This document shows, piece after piece, positions 26,946 to 35,323 of a stretch of DNA of 64,000 bases. How positions within the stretch are numbered: the stretch's first letter is position 1; each line of letters starts with the position of its first letter. The stretch covers positions 23,384 through 87,383 of the forward strand of contig JAQVVM010000008.1 in NCBI GenBank assembly GCA_028698995.1, written 5' to 3'. This DNA comes from Bacteroidales bacterium. GTDB taxonomy: Bacteria > Bacteroidota > Bacteroidia > Bacteroidales > PXBB01. The position numbers and the translations under genes were made by a program. The notes under the pieces were generated by a model. That model worked only from the letters and a program-made list of their open reading frames with translations, ran no database searches and was not told the origin of the DNA.

Positions 26946-28040
26946 ATGAAAAGAGTATTAGTTGTTACAGGCGGTGGGGACTGTCCTGGATTGAATGCTG
27001 TCATAAGGGCAATTGTTAAAAGAGCCATGCATGAGAAAGACTGGGAAGTTGTTGGTAGCATTCAGGCTTTTGATGGCATTTTAAGAGAGCCTACAGAAAT
27101 AGTCATTTTGGATAACAAAGCAGTTTCGGGGATTCATGTGAGGGGAGGAACAATTTTAGGTACTACAAACAAGGGAGGTCCTTTTGCATGGCCTGTAAAG
27201 AATGATGATGGTACTTGGTCGGGTGTGGATAGGTCAGATGAGATGTTAAGAAAGCTTAAGCATTTAGGTATTGATGCAGTCATTAATATTGGGGGAGATG
27301 GTTCTCAGCGGATATCTCAGGCTTTGTATGAAAAAGGTTGCAACATTATCGGTATTCCTAAAACTATTGATAATGACCTGTCGGGAACTGATTTTACATT
27401 TGGTTTTCAGACAGCTGTTCAAACAGCTACAGAGGCTGTTGATAAGCTTGTTACCACAGCCGCAAGCCATAACAGGGTTTTAATTCTCGAAGTAATGGGC
27501 AGGGATGCCGGATGGATTGCTTTACATGCATCTATTGCCGCAGGTGCAGAAGTCTGCCTGATACCCGAAATTCCCTATGATCCCGTGAAGTTGGTCAAAC
27601 GTCTCAATGAAAGGTTTGATAAAGGAAAAGGTTTTGCAAATATTGTTATTGCAGAGGGAGCCAAATCTGTGGATGGCAGTATGCATTTCAGAGAAAGTAC
27701 AGATAAGTCGTATGCCAATAAACATTTAGGCGGGGTTGCGTACAAACTTATGAAAGAACTTAAAGATGCCGGTTTAGAAGTAGATATGAGAGAAACTGTC
27801 CTGGGTCACCTTCAAAGAGGAGGTATGCCAACTGCCAATGACCGAATTTTGGCTGCTCAATTTGGTGTTAAGGCTTTTGAGATGGTGCTTGAGAAGGATT
27901 TTGGAAAAATGGTGGCTTACCATCACCCTAATGTAATTTCAGTTCCTTTGGTTGAAGCTATCGGGAAGTATAATTATGTTTTACCCGATTCTGACATTGT
28001 CCGAACAGCCTATGGACTTGGTATTTGTTTTGGGAATTGA
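26946..28040 (+). CDS. pfkA: 6-phosphofructokinase
   Basis: A 364-residue phosphofructokinase that phosphorylates fructose 6-phosphate in glycolysis. Seen: G-G-G-D-C-P-G-L-N near the start, G116-G-D-G119-S, P138-K139-T-I-D142-N-D with D142 as catalytic base, M-G-R-D-A-G-W, and R-E-T-V-L-G-H-L-Q-R-G-G. G119 corresponds to the Gly of ATP-dependent enzymes (PPi enzymes have Asp), while K139 corresponds to the Lys usual in PPi enzymes; this mixed pair occurs in the group III (long-insert) PFKs, generally considered ATP-dependent. Three bases separate it from priA, so they may be co-transcribed. Confidence 0.93.
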   Translation: MKRVLVVTGGGDCPGLNAVIRAIVKRAMHEKDWEVVGSIQAFDGILREPTEIVILDNKAVSGIHVRGGTILGTTNKGGPFAWPVKNDDGTWSGVDRSDEMLRKLKHLGIDAVINIGGDGSQRISQALYEKGCNIIGIPKTIDNDLSGTDFTFGFQTAVQTATEAVDKLVTTAASHNRVLILEVMGRDAGWIALHASIAAGAEVCLIPEIPYDPVKLVKRLNERFDKGKGFANIVIAEGAKSVDGSMHFRESTDKSYANKHLGGVAYKLMKELKDAGLEVDMRETVLGHLQRGGMPTANDRILAAQFGVKAFEMVLEKDFGKMVAYHHPNVISVPLVEAIGKYNYVLPDSDIVRTAYGLGICFGN

Positions 28041-28043
28041 TTT

Positions 28044-30529
28044 ATGGAAAGAGAAACTCTTTTTGTTGATGTTATTCTTCCTCTGTCATTAGAAGGTGCT
28101 TTTACATATAGAGTTCCCTTTATGTTTAATAATGATATTGGTGTAGGAAAAAGAGTTGTAGTGCAGTTTGGGAAAAAAAAGATATATACTGCTCTTATTT
28201 ATAAAATACATAACGTTGCTCCTTCAACTTTTAATGTTAAATATATTCTATCTGTTTTAGATATTGAACCAATAGTTCTTCCCAAACAATTTGAACTATG
28301 GGAATGGATAGCCCATTATTATTGCAGCACGATGGGGGAGGTTATGAATGCTGCCTTACCAAATGCTTTTAAATTGGCAAGTGAGACAAAAATTGTATTA
28401 AATCCCAATTTTGTTATTGACCCTGCTCAACTTTCGGAAAAGGAATACCTGATTGTTGAGGCCCTTACCATAAATAAAATTTTGACACTAACAGAAGTGA
28501 CCAAAATTCTGGAGCGGTTGAAAATTTTTCCAACTGTAAAAAATTTAATTGAAAAAGGCGCTGTTTTGTTGGAAGAAGAGCTTACAGAAAAATTTAAACC
28601 AAAAACCGAAGTTTTTGTAAGCCTTTCAGAAAAATATAAAGATGAATCTGAGCTTGTTTTACTATTCAATATTTTGAATCGGAAGGCTTTCAAGCAGTTG
28701 GAAATACTTATGGCACATCAGATGCTCACAAAGGAATATGAAGATAGGTTTGCTCCGCTTAAGAAATCTGATTTACTGAAGAAATCGGGAGCAGCTCCTT
28801 CTGTACTTGATGCCATGATAAAAAAAGGAATTTTTATTTCTGAAAAACAGCAAGTATCACGTTTGCCAATATTCAAGAAACCATTATCGGCATCTTATAG
28901 CTGTCTGAAGCGCAACAAGAAGCCTTCGATGGGGTTAAAAAAAGCTTTGAAACAAAGGATGTGGTACTGCTTCACGGAGTAGCTTCAAGCGGCAAAACAG
29001 AGGTTTATGTTAAATTAATACAGGAAGTTATTGATAGGGGGCAGCAGGTTTTGTATTTGCTGCCCGAAATTGCATTGACAACCCAAATGATAGAGCGTCT
29101 CAGACGTTTTTTTGGTAACGACATTGGTGTGTATCATTCGAAATTTAATTCGACTGAGCGTGTGGAGGTATGGTATGCTGTTCTTCATGCAAAGTCAAAG
29201 GAACATACTGTTCCCTATAAAATTATATTAGGCGCACGTTCTTCTTTATTTCTTCCTTATAACAATCTGGGCCTTATTATTATTGATGAAGAGCATGATA
29301 CGAGTTATAAACAACACAATTCGCCCAGGTATCATGCCAGGGATACAGCTCTTTATATGTGTCGCCTCTATGGTTGTAAAGCCCTTTTAGGTACAGCAAC
29401 ACCAGCCATCGAAACGTATTATAATACAAAAACAGAAAAATTCAATCTGGTTACCCTGAAAGAAAGGTTTGGCAATTTACCGACACCAGAAGTTGAAGTG
29501 GTTAATATAAAGGATCTGGCCAAAAAAAGAGCCATGAAATCCATATTTTCTCCTGCAATGCTCAAAGGTATTGAAGAAGCTTTGCAAAAAAAAGAACAGG
29601 TCATTGTTTTTCAGAACAGAAGGGGTTTTGCTTTATGGCTAGAATGTCAGAGCTGTTCTTATATACCGATGTGCAAATATTGTGATGTGACTCTTACCTA
29701 CCATAAAAACGATAATTTGTTACGTTGTCATTATTGTGGTTATACAAGTAAAATTCCTGCAGAATGTCCTTCCTGTAAATCGGGAAAAATTGTTCTGAAA
29801 AGTTATGGAACACAACGCGTTGAGGATGAGTTGAAGATTTTTTTTCCTCAGCTTATAATTGGACGGTTGGATTATGATTCAACACGAAGCAAAACGGCTT
29901 TTGAGGATATCTTAACCGATTTTTCAGATGGCAAAATACAGATTCTTGTTGGTACGCAAATGCTTAGTAAAGGACTGAACTTCGAAAACATTGGTCTGGT
30001 AGGTATTATGAATGCAGATAACATCCTGAATTTTCCTGATTTCCGGTCTTTTGAGAGGGGGTTTCAGGTATTAACTCAGGTGTGTGGCAGAAGTGGACGG
30101 AAATATAAGCAAGGAAAGGTTGTAATGCAAACTTTTAATCCCGACCACTTTGTAATCAACAGTGTTTTGTCAAATGACTATGAAGGGTTTTACAACCAGC
30201 AGATACAAGAGCGCAACAAGTTTATTTACCCACCCTTTTGTCGCCTGATTCTGGTGTCATTTAAAAGTAGAAACATGAAATTGCTGAATGAAGCCTCTGC
30301 CTTTTTTGCCGAGAACATGCGTTACAGCCTTCCAAAAAGAGTTCTTGGGCCTGAATACCCATTTGTTGGAAAGATTAAAAACGAATTCATTAAAAATGTG
30401 CTGATAAAAGTGGATAAAAAAATAAATGTTGACAGCATGAGAATACTTTTGACAAAACAAATCAATCAAATACGAAACCATAACGACTTTAAATCCGTTA
30501 AAGTGATTGTTGATGTTGATCCGGTATAA
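28044..30529 (+). pseudogene. priA: Primosomal helicase PriA, interrupted by one frameshift
   Basis: Two frames add up to a full PriA of about 828 residues. The first (28044 to about 28898) covers the N-terminal DNA-binding domain, up to L-S-A-S-Y. The second, open from 28901, begins L-S-E-A-Q-Q-E-A-F and continues with Walker A G-V-A-S-S-G-K-T-E, D-E-E-H and two zinc-binding sets (C-x-x-C-x5-C-x-x-C, then C-x-x-C and C-x-x-C). Adding one base at about 28899 joins them exactly. PriA reloads the replisome at collapsed forks. Because loss is costly and there is no other decay, a sequence error is plausible; the site is not a homopolymer. Confidence 0.9.
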
Positions 30530-30540
30530 ATTAATTATTT

Positions 30541-31293
30541 ATGATTAAGGCAGTTTTAATTGATGACGACAGAGCTTCTTTAATGCTTGTCAAAAAGATT
30601 GTTCTTGATAACTTCAAAAATATTTATGTTGTTGGAGAAGCTTTTTCAGTTTCTGAAGCTGTAAGCGTAATAAACGAAACAAAACCGGATATTGTTTTTC
30701 TTGATGTTGAAATGCCTGATGGAAACTCTTTTGACCTTTTAAGGGCATTGGATTCAATTAATTTTGAAATCATTTTCATTACAACTTACGATCAGTATGC
30801 CATAAAAGCTATTAAATTAAGTGCTTTAGATTATATTTTGAAACCGGTAAATAAGTTGGAGATTATTAAAGCTGTCAATAAATTTTTTAGCAGACGCACT
30901 TCAAAGTCAACGGAGATAAGGTATAATGTTTTAAAAGGGGAACTTCATGATGAAGAAAAGGGCAAAACAATTATTTTGCCTTCAACAAAAGAATTCCTTG
31001 TTGTCAGCCCGAATGATATCGTTAGGTGTCAATCGGATAGTTATTATTCTAAAGTTTATCTTTCTGATGGGAAAGTTGTAATGGTATCTAAAACGTTAAA
31101 GCAATTTGAACATATATTTGATGATTCGAAATTTATAAGAATTCATAATTCTCACCTGATTAATGTAAAATATGTTGTTCAGTTTATCAACACAAAAGAA
31201 AGCCATGTTGTTATGAAGGGTGGTGAGATTTTACCTGTTTCCAGAAGGAAAAAGGAGAATATATTAAGTGTTTTTAAATCTTCGAAGATTTAA
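30541..31293 (+). CDS. LytTR-family response regulator, no adjacent kinase
   Basis: A 250-residue regulator with D55 in V-F-L-D-V-E-M-P-D-G, K101 in Y-I-L-K-P, and a C-terminal LytTR domain (about 150-248, R-I-H-N-S-H-L-I-N-V-K-Y-V and R-R-K-K-E-N). It has the same length and key-residue positions as the regulator at 17497-18249 and is its paralogue, but here no histidine kinase is next to it. It begins 11 bases after priA, so it could be transcribed with pfkA-priA. Confidence 0.9.
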   Translation: MIKAVLIDDDRASLMLVKKIVLDNFKNIYVVGEAFSVSEAVSVINETKPDIVFLDVEMPDGNSFDLLRALDSINFEIIFITTYDQYAIKAIKLSALDYILKPVNKLEIIKAVNKFFSRRTSKSTEIRYNVLKGELHDEEKGKTIILPSTKEFLVVSPNDIVRCQSDSYYSKVYLSDGKVVMVSKTLKQFEHIFDDSKFIRIHNSHLINVKYVVQFINTKESHVVMKGGEILPVSRRKKENILSVFKSSKI

Positions 31294-31326
31294 TTTCTTG
31301 ATTACCACGCCATTTTAAAAAAATAC

Positions 31327-31334
31327 TACCTTTG
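31327..31334 (+). promoter_or_regulatory. Bacteroidetes-type -7 element (TACCTTTG) of tatAC
   Basis: TACCTTTG matches TAnnTTTG 23 bases upstream of the tatA ATG. A TTG occurs at 31298-31300, but the 26-base spacing is longer than the usual 19-20. Confidence 0.4.
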
Positions 31335-31357
31335 TTATAATTTTAAACATATTCAAT

Positions 31358-31561
31358 ATGAGTTGGAATTTTATTTTGTCTATGATTGGACCTACAGAGG
31401 TAATTGTTGTTCTCATTGTTGTACTGTTACTTTTTGGTGGTAAAAAGATTCCCGAATTAATGAGGGGCCTTGGAAAGGGGATGAAGGAGTTTAAAGATGC
31501 TTCCAGAGGCATTACCGAAGATGATGAAAATGACTCAAAAAAGAAAACAGAAAGAGAATAA
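31358..31561 (+). CDS. tatA: Twin-arginine translocase subunit TatA
   Basis: A 67-residue protein: one N-terminal membrane helix (about 10-27), a short F-G-G-K-K-I-P-E-L hinge and an amphipathic helix ([10 protein letters not shown]), then a charged tail. TatA oligomers form the passage for folded Tat substrates. It lies 24 bases before tatC. A separate tatB is absent, as is usual when TatA is bifunctional. Confidence 0.93.
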   Translation: MSWNFILSMIGPTEVIVVLIVVLLLFGGKKIPELMRGLGKGMKEFKDASRGITEDDENDSKKKTERE

Positions 31562-31585
31562 ATTTTTTCTCAACTTCTTATTTTA

Positions 31586-32407
31586 ATGGAAGAAAAATCT
31601 GAATTTACCCCACTTGAGGAAGCTCCTGTTCTGATGTCGATGGGTGAACACCTGGAAGAATTAAGACGTTATCTTATCAGAATGATACTGGCTGTCTTAT
31701 CAGCCTTTATAATTGTATTATTCAATAAAAATTTATTATTTTCCAAGATAATTTTAGCTCCTTTAAAAAGCGATTTTGCTACAAATGCATTGATGTGCAA
31801 GCTATCAGCAAAATTTGATATGCCCTTTCTATGTCTAAATGCCGAACCCTTAAAACTTATTAATATTCATTTAACAGGTCAGTTTACAGCACACATGATG
31901 GTTTCTTTCATTGCCTCCATCATCATTGTATTTCCTTTTTTACTGTGGCAACTTTGGCTGTTTATTAAACCTGCATTGTTTGTTGAAGAGCGGGAAAAAA
32001 TCAAGTGCTTTATTGCATGGGCGAGTATGCTTTTTTTTATAGGTATTCTTTTTTCTTATTACATCATTGTTCCTTTGGCCATCAATTTCCTTGGAACTTA
32101 TAAGGTTGATGCTGAAGTTGACAACACCATCACTCTGATGTCTTACATATCATCTGTTACGATGATTACGTTAGCCATGGGCATTGTTTTTCAGTTGCCT
32201 TTACTTGTTGCAATTCTAACAAGAATTGGCATCCTGACACCCTCTTATATGAAAAGTAACAGAAAAATAGTGATTGTCATTATTCTCATTGTTTCAGCAA
32301 TAATAACACCTCCGGATGTATTCAGCCAGCTTTTAGTTGCTTTTCCGTTATATGGCTTGTACGAAATCAGTATTAGTATCAGTAAAGCAAATGTCAGGAA
32401 TATTTAA
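31586..32407 (+). CDS. tatC: Twin-arginine translocase subunit TatC
   Basis: A 273-residue membrane protein of normal TatC length with six helices. The N-terminal M-G-E-H-L-E-E-L-R-R (about 18-27) is the signature region that recognises the twin-arginine signal, and F-Y-x-x-x-P-L-A-type and T-P-P-D-V-F-S-Q-L sequences are conserved further on. It forms a unit with tatA and converges with dacB, overlapping it by 4 bases at the stop codons. Confidence 0.95.
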   Translation: MEEKSEFTPLEEAPVLMSMGEHLEELRRYLIRMILAVLSAFIIVLFNKNLLFSKIILAPLKSDFATNALMCKLSAKFDMPFLCLNAEPLKLINIHLTGQFTAHMMVSFIASIIIVFPFLLWQLWLFIKPALFVEEREKIKCFIAWASMLFFIGILFSYYIIVPLAINFLGTYKVDAEVDNTITLMSYISSVTMITLAMGIVFQLPLLVAILTRIGILTPSYMKSNRKIVIVIILIVSAIITPPDVFSQLLVAFPLYGLYEISISISKANVRNI

Positions 32408-33954
32408 TTGGTTTTCAAAGTGTCCATTAAAATAAGATGTTTGACAATTTCTTCAAATTTTGGGGTTATTTCACGCGGGTCACAAATGAAATTGTTCACA
32501 ATAATTGCAAAAGCAAGAGTGTCTCCATTTTGGGCATGAGCAAAACCTGCTAAACTTTTAACCCTGTCCATAGTACCGCTTTTAGCAACAATTTTATCTT
32601 GAGCAGCAGTATTCAGGCAAAAGTTACGAAGTGTTCCCGAAATACCTGAACGGGCTAGAGAATGATAGTATAAATTAAATACATCTGAATTCCTCATATA
32701 AATCAAAACATCGAGTAAAAATTGGGCTGTTACTGCATTATAACGGGAAAGTCCACTCCCGTCGTACATAAACAAACCGGACACATCCATGCCTTTGTCT
32801 TTGAAAAAGTTTTTTACAGCTCTGCAACCGGATTCAGTTTCGCCTATGCCATATTTTTTTAAGCTGATATGTTTGATAAGGTGCTCTGCAAACATGTTGT
32901 TGCTGTACGTGTTAACATTTTGTACGATGGAAGCAACAGGCGGGGAGTATGATGTGTATATGTTTTCAAGTTCTTCTTTAACCGGTTTGATGGAATCTGC
33001 ATCAAAAATATTAATGGCTTTCCCTGTTATATATTTGCCTTTTTCAGTGAGCTTTTCAAAAACTTGTTGTGCTACAAGGGAAGCCGGATCGGAAATGCTG
33101 CTTTTAATAGTAAGTGCAGGCGTGTTTCTGGGGTAAGCACCTTTGATAACTCTGATATTTTTGCTTTCAACCGAACTTATAAATAGATTTTCAGTTTCAT
33201 CGTTGGAAATACCATAATTGCAAAAGATAAGCTGTCCCTTAATAAAAGGGACCATATTTCTTGTTCCTGTTGTTATGAAGCCTTTATCTCTTTCTGTGAT
33301 TTTAATAGAAAAGGTATTGTCGTATGCACTAAGACCATGAGCAGCGGCTGCATAGGAGGCATTTGAAACGCCAACAGGCCATGTGTAGGGAATAGCGTCA
33401 ATCGTAAAGATTGAAGGGTCGGCTATGATATGCCCGTCAAGAGTGTCAATTTTTAATGAGTCTATGGCATTGACCCATTCGTTAATGAAGAACCTGTTGT
33501 AAACTTCTGATCCAAGCGTAGGATCCCCACCACCAATTATATAGATATTTCCTGTAAGTGTTTTTCCTGTAATGCTGCCATCGTAGGCCAGTCTGGTTCT
33601 GAATCTGGTATTTGGTCCTAATATTTCTAGAGCTGCTGCCGTTGTCAACAGTTTTAATGTTGAAGCCGGCATCAGACTAAGCTCAGGATTATGAGAAGAT
33701 ATGATAGTATCTTTGGTTAGATTATAAAAGATATAAGATAAAGAAGCATGATGTAAATTGCTGTCGGTTTTCAAATTTTCAAGAAGAATAAAGAATGAAT
33801 CAGGCAGATTTTCGATTATTACAGTATCAGACAAAACACTGTCTTTTGCTGTGTCAGCTGTTTCTTTATTGCTTTTTTCAGGCTGTGAGCAAGAGAAGTG
33901 GATTATTACAAGTGAGCTTATCAAGCTCATCAAGAATTTGTTATTTAATGTCAT
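32404..33954 (-). CDS. dacB: D-alanyl-D-alanine carboxypeptidase/endopeptidase (PBP4, DacB)
   Basis: A 516-residue class C penicillin-binding protein. Lipoprotein signal with C22 (F-S-C), then catalytic S98-T-L-K101 in M-P-A-S-T-L-K-L-L-T-T, S-N-N in T-Y-S-N-N-M-F-A, and K-S-G-T in V-A-K-S-G-T-M. The long insert between the first two motifs is typical of PBP4. It trims or cleaves cross-links in peptidoglycan; the lipoprotein signal indicates membrane attachment. TATATTTG at 34036-34043 (minus strand), 81 bases upstream, is a possible promoter -7 box. Confidence 0.93.
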   Translation of the reverse strand: MTLNNKFLMSLISSLVIIHFSCSQPEKSNKETADTAKDSVLSDTVIIENLPDSFFILLENLKTDSNLHHASLSYIFYNLTKDTIISSHNPELSLMPASTLKLLTTAAALEILGPNTRFRTRLAYDGSITGKTLTGNIYIIGGGDPTLGSEVYNRFFINEWVNAIDSLKIDTLDGHIIADPSIFTIDAIPYTWPVGVSNASYAAAAHGLSAYDNTFSIKITERDKGFITTGTRNMVPFIKGQLIFCNYGISNDETENLFISSVESKNIRVIKGAYPRNTPALTIKSSISDPASLVAQQVFEKLTEKGKYITGKAINIFDADSIKPVKEELENIYTSYSPPVASIVQNVNTYSNNMFAEHLIKHISLKKYGIGETESGCRAVKNFFKDKGMDVSGLFMYDGSGLSRYNAVTAQFLLDVLIYMRNSDVFNLYYHSLARSGISGTLRNFCLNTAAQDKIVAKSGTMDRVKSLAGFAHAQNGDTLAFAIIVNNFICDPREITPKFEEIVKHLILMDTLKTN

Positions 33955-34192
33955 AAAGGATTGTGATTAAATACATATAAACAGTGGGTTCTTTTATTTT
34001 GCTATTAGAGCCTGTTCTTAGTTAGAATTTAACTGCAAATATACTGAATTTATAAATTAATGTTCAGAAGCAGGAATTGTTGGAAAACATATATAAAAGT
34101 CGGTTTACAATCAAATTTATCGCACAGCAAATAAAATTTATGATAAAATCGTTAAAAATTAATTATATTTGTATTCAGTTAAAAAAAACAAT

Positions 34193-34296
34193 TTGTGTGA
34201 GGGAAAATAAAATTAAGTTTTACAATGTGCGAAGCACTTACCTTTCGGCAAGCTCAATGCAGCGCAATTTGCAATTTACAATACTTTGGAACTATG
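34193..34296 (+). repeat. Dispersed repeat, copy A, with a 24-base insertion
   Basis: Begins TTGTGTGAGGGAAAATAAA and ends ATACTTTGGAACTATG. It includes GTGCGAAGCAC, a short perfect palindrome (GTGC-GAA-GCAC). Compared with copy B it carries 24 extra bases at 34241-34264 and lacks the CCTGTCGGCAGACAGG hairpin. The RHS-like reading frame starts at its last ATG. Confidence 0.8.
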
Positions 34297-34416
34297 AATA
34301 GAAACTGGAGCACGGACTATAAGTTTAACGGTAAAGAAAAAGATGAGGAGACGGGGATGTACTATTATGGGGTGTGGATGAGAAGTTGTTTTTTTATTTC
34401 AAATTGTAAAATGTAA
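34294..34416 (+). pseudogene. RHS-repeat core remnant
   Basis: A 40-codon fragment whose central part reads D-Y-K-F-N-G-K-E-K-D-E-E-T-G-M-Y-Y-Y-G, a very close match to the RHS-repeat-associated core motif (Y-x-F-N-G-K-E-x-D-E-E-T-G-L-Y-Y-Y-G-A-R-Y-Y). It breaks off just before A-R-Y-Y and soon stops. No upstream RHS/YD repeats and no toxin tail are present. This is a relic of an RHS protein gene, perhaps moved here with the flanking repeats. Confidence 0.75.
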
Positions 34417-34440
34417 ATTTTTAATTGTAAATTTGAAATA
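34395..34440. repeat. 11-bp perfect inverted repeat after the RHS remnant
   Basis: TATTTCAAATT at 34395-34405 pairs with AATTTGAAATA at 34430-34440. The sequence between is itself built of AATTGTAAA-type units, like the AATTTGCAATTTACAA tract in the dispersed repeats. It could form a hairpin or mark the edge of a former insertion. Confidence 0.5.
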
Positions 34441-34564
34441 CAGTAATTTTTATTGGTATGGAAAATAAAGCTGAATTATTATCTGAAAGATTTTAAATTT
34501 TGGAGCAGCTATTGTCAAGCTTGTTAAAACATTAAAAAACAACAAATTGAAATAAAAATACGGC

Positions 34565-34665
34565 TTGTGTGAGGGAAAATAAATTTAAAATCGTGCCTGT
34601 CGGCAGACAGGTTTACAATGTGCGAAGCACTTACAATTTGCAATTTACAATACTTTGGAACTATG
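34565..34665 (+). repeat. Dispersed repeat, copy B
   Basis: The fullest copy: TTGTGTGAGGGAAAATAAA, then the hairpin CCTGTCGGCAGACAGG (stem CCTGTC/GACAGG), then TTTACAATGTGCGAAGCACT and an end identical to copy A. Confidence 0.8.
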
Positions 34666-34736
34666 TGAGAAGGAAAATAAATTTACAATCTTACCTGGTC
34701 GGCAGACAGGGTTACAATGTGCAAAGCACTTACAAT
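34664..34736 (+). repeat. Dispersed repeat, copy C, truncated
   Basis: Starts within the last bases of copy B: TGTGAGAAGGAAAATAAATT, an imperfect version of the GTCGGCAGACAGG hairpin, then TTACAATGTGCAAAGCACTT. It lacks the AATTTGCAATTTACAATAC end. Confidence 0.7.
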
Positions 34737-34768
34737 GCCTTTAAATACCCAACAAAAAATCAGTTCAA

Positions 34769-35029
34769 CTACTGATTAAAAACAATTTTCTTTACCTCAA
34801 TACCTTCAAGAGCCAGTAGTTCATTTTCCAGCTTAAGGCATTCATTGATATCTCCAACCAGTTCAAGCAAAATAAGCCCATCGGAACTGCAATGTGAATC
34901 ACTTACTTCATGAAGTCCTAAACGTGTTTTTATGGAACAGCCATATTTAGTGAGAATACCCTGAATTTTGTAGGCTTCTTTAGAACGGTCTTTAATGTGT
35001 ACACCCAATATTCTGATTTCTGATTTCAT
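34769..35029 (-). CDS. TM1266-like iron-only hydrogenase system regulator (copy 1)
   Basis: An 86-residue protein resembling the ACT-like family named after TM1266, found beside [FeFe]-hydrogenase genes. Seen: I-L-G-V-H-I-K-D-R near the start, G-L-H-E-V-S-D-S-H-C in the middle and G-I-E-V-K-K-I-V-F at the end. A regulatory role in hydrogenase expression or maturation is presumed from genomic association in the family. It is the last gene of a run with a paralogue and hydG. Confidence 0.78.
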   Translation of the reverse strand: MKSEIRILGVHIKDRSKEAYKIQGILTKYGCSIKTRLGLHEVSDSHCSSDGLILLELVGDINECLKLENELLALEGIEVKKIVFNQ

Positions 35030-35057
35030 GATTTTATGTTTAAATAATATGTTTGAT

Positions 35058-35312
35058 TTAATTGAAAAGCATTGTTTTAACTTCTATTCCTCCAATAAGA
35101 GATAAATCATTGAGCAGGTTTTGCCATTTTTCAGGTCCCCCTTTAATGTGTAAAATGATAACACCAACTCTGCTGCAAACATTATCTGTTACTTCGTGAA
35201 AGCCTAATCTGTTGCAAATGATGTCAGCGTTTTGAGCCAATACATTTAATGTTTTTCCTGCTTCTTTTATGCGGTCTTTAACAAGAATGGCAATAATAAT
35301 AGTCTGATTCAT
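35058..35312 (-). CDS. TM1266-like iron-only hydrogenase system regulator (copy 2)
   Basis: An 84-residue paralogue of the next gene: A-I-L-V-K-D-R, G-F-H-E-V-T-D-N-V-C and G-G-I-E-V-K-T-M-L-F occur at the same positions. It starts 11 bases after hydG, so co-expression with hydG is likely. The two copies differ over much of their length, which argues for distinct roles or a heteromer. Confidence 0.78.
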   Translation of the reverse strand: MNQTIIIAILVKDRIKEAGKTLNVLAQNADIICNRLGFHEVTDNVCSRVGVIILHIKGGPEKWQNLLNDLSLIGGIEVKTMLFN

Positions 35313-35323
35313 ATTTCACTGAA

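Larger units (their letters stand above)
33961..34768. other. Gene-free stretch with dispersed palindromic repeats and an RHS remnant
   Basis: About 800 bases without a convincing intact gene. It contains three related repeat copies, an 11-bp inverted repeat and a short RHS-core coding remnant, each listed separately. The short open frames here have no start context or homologous full domain and are not called. Confidence 0.7.

Noticed and set aside
34193-34736. Repeats considered as a CRISPR array or integron attC sites
   Set aside because: The copies are irregular in length and spacing, partly overlapping, without equal spacers. No cas genes, integrase or cassette-like genes are nearby.
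34077-34775. Several 63-74-residue plus-strand frames in the gene-free stretch
   Set aside because: They translate repeat sequence and have no coding character apart from the RHS-core remnant, which is listed as a relic.
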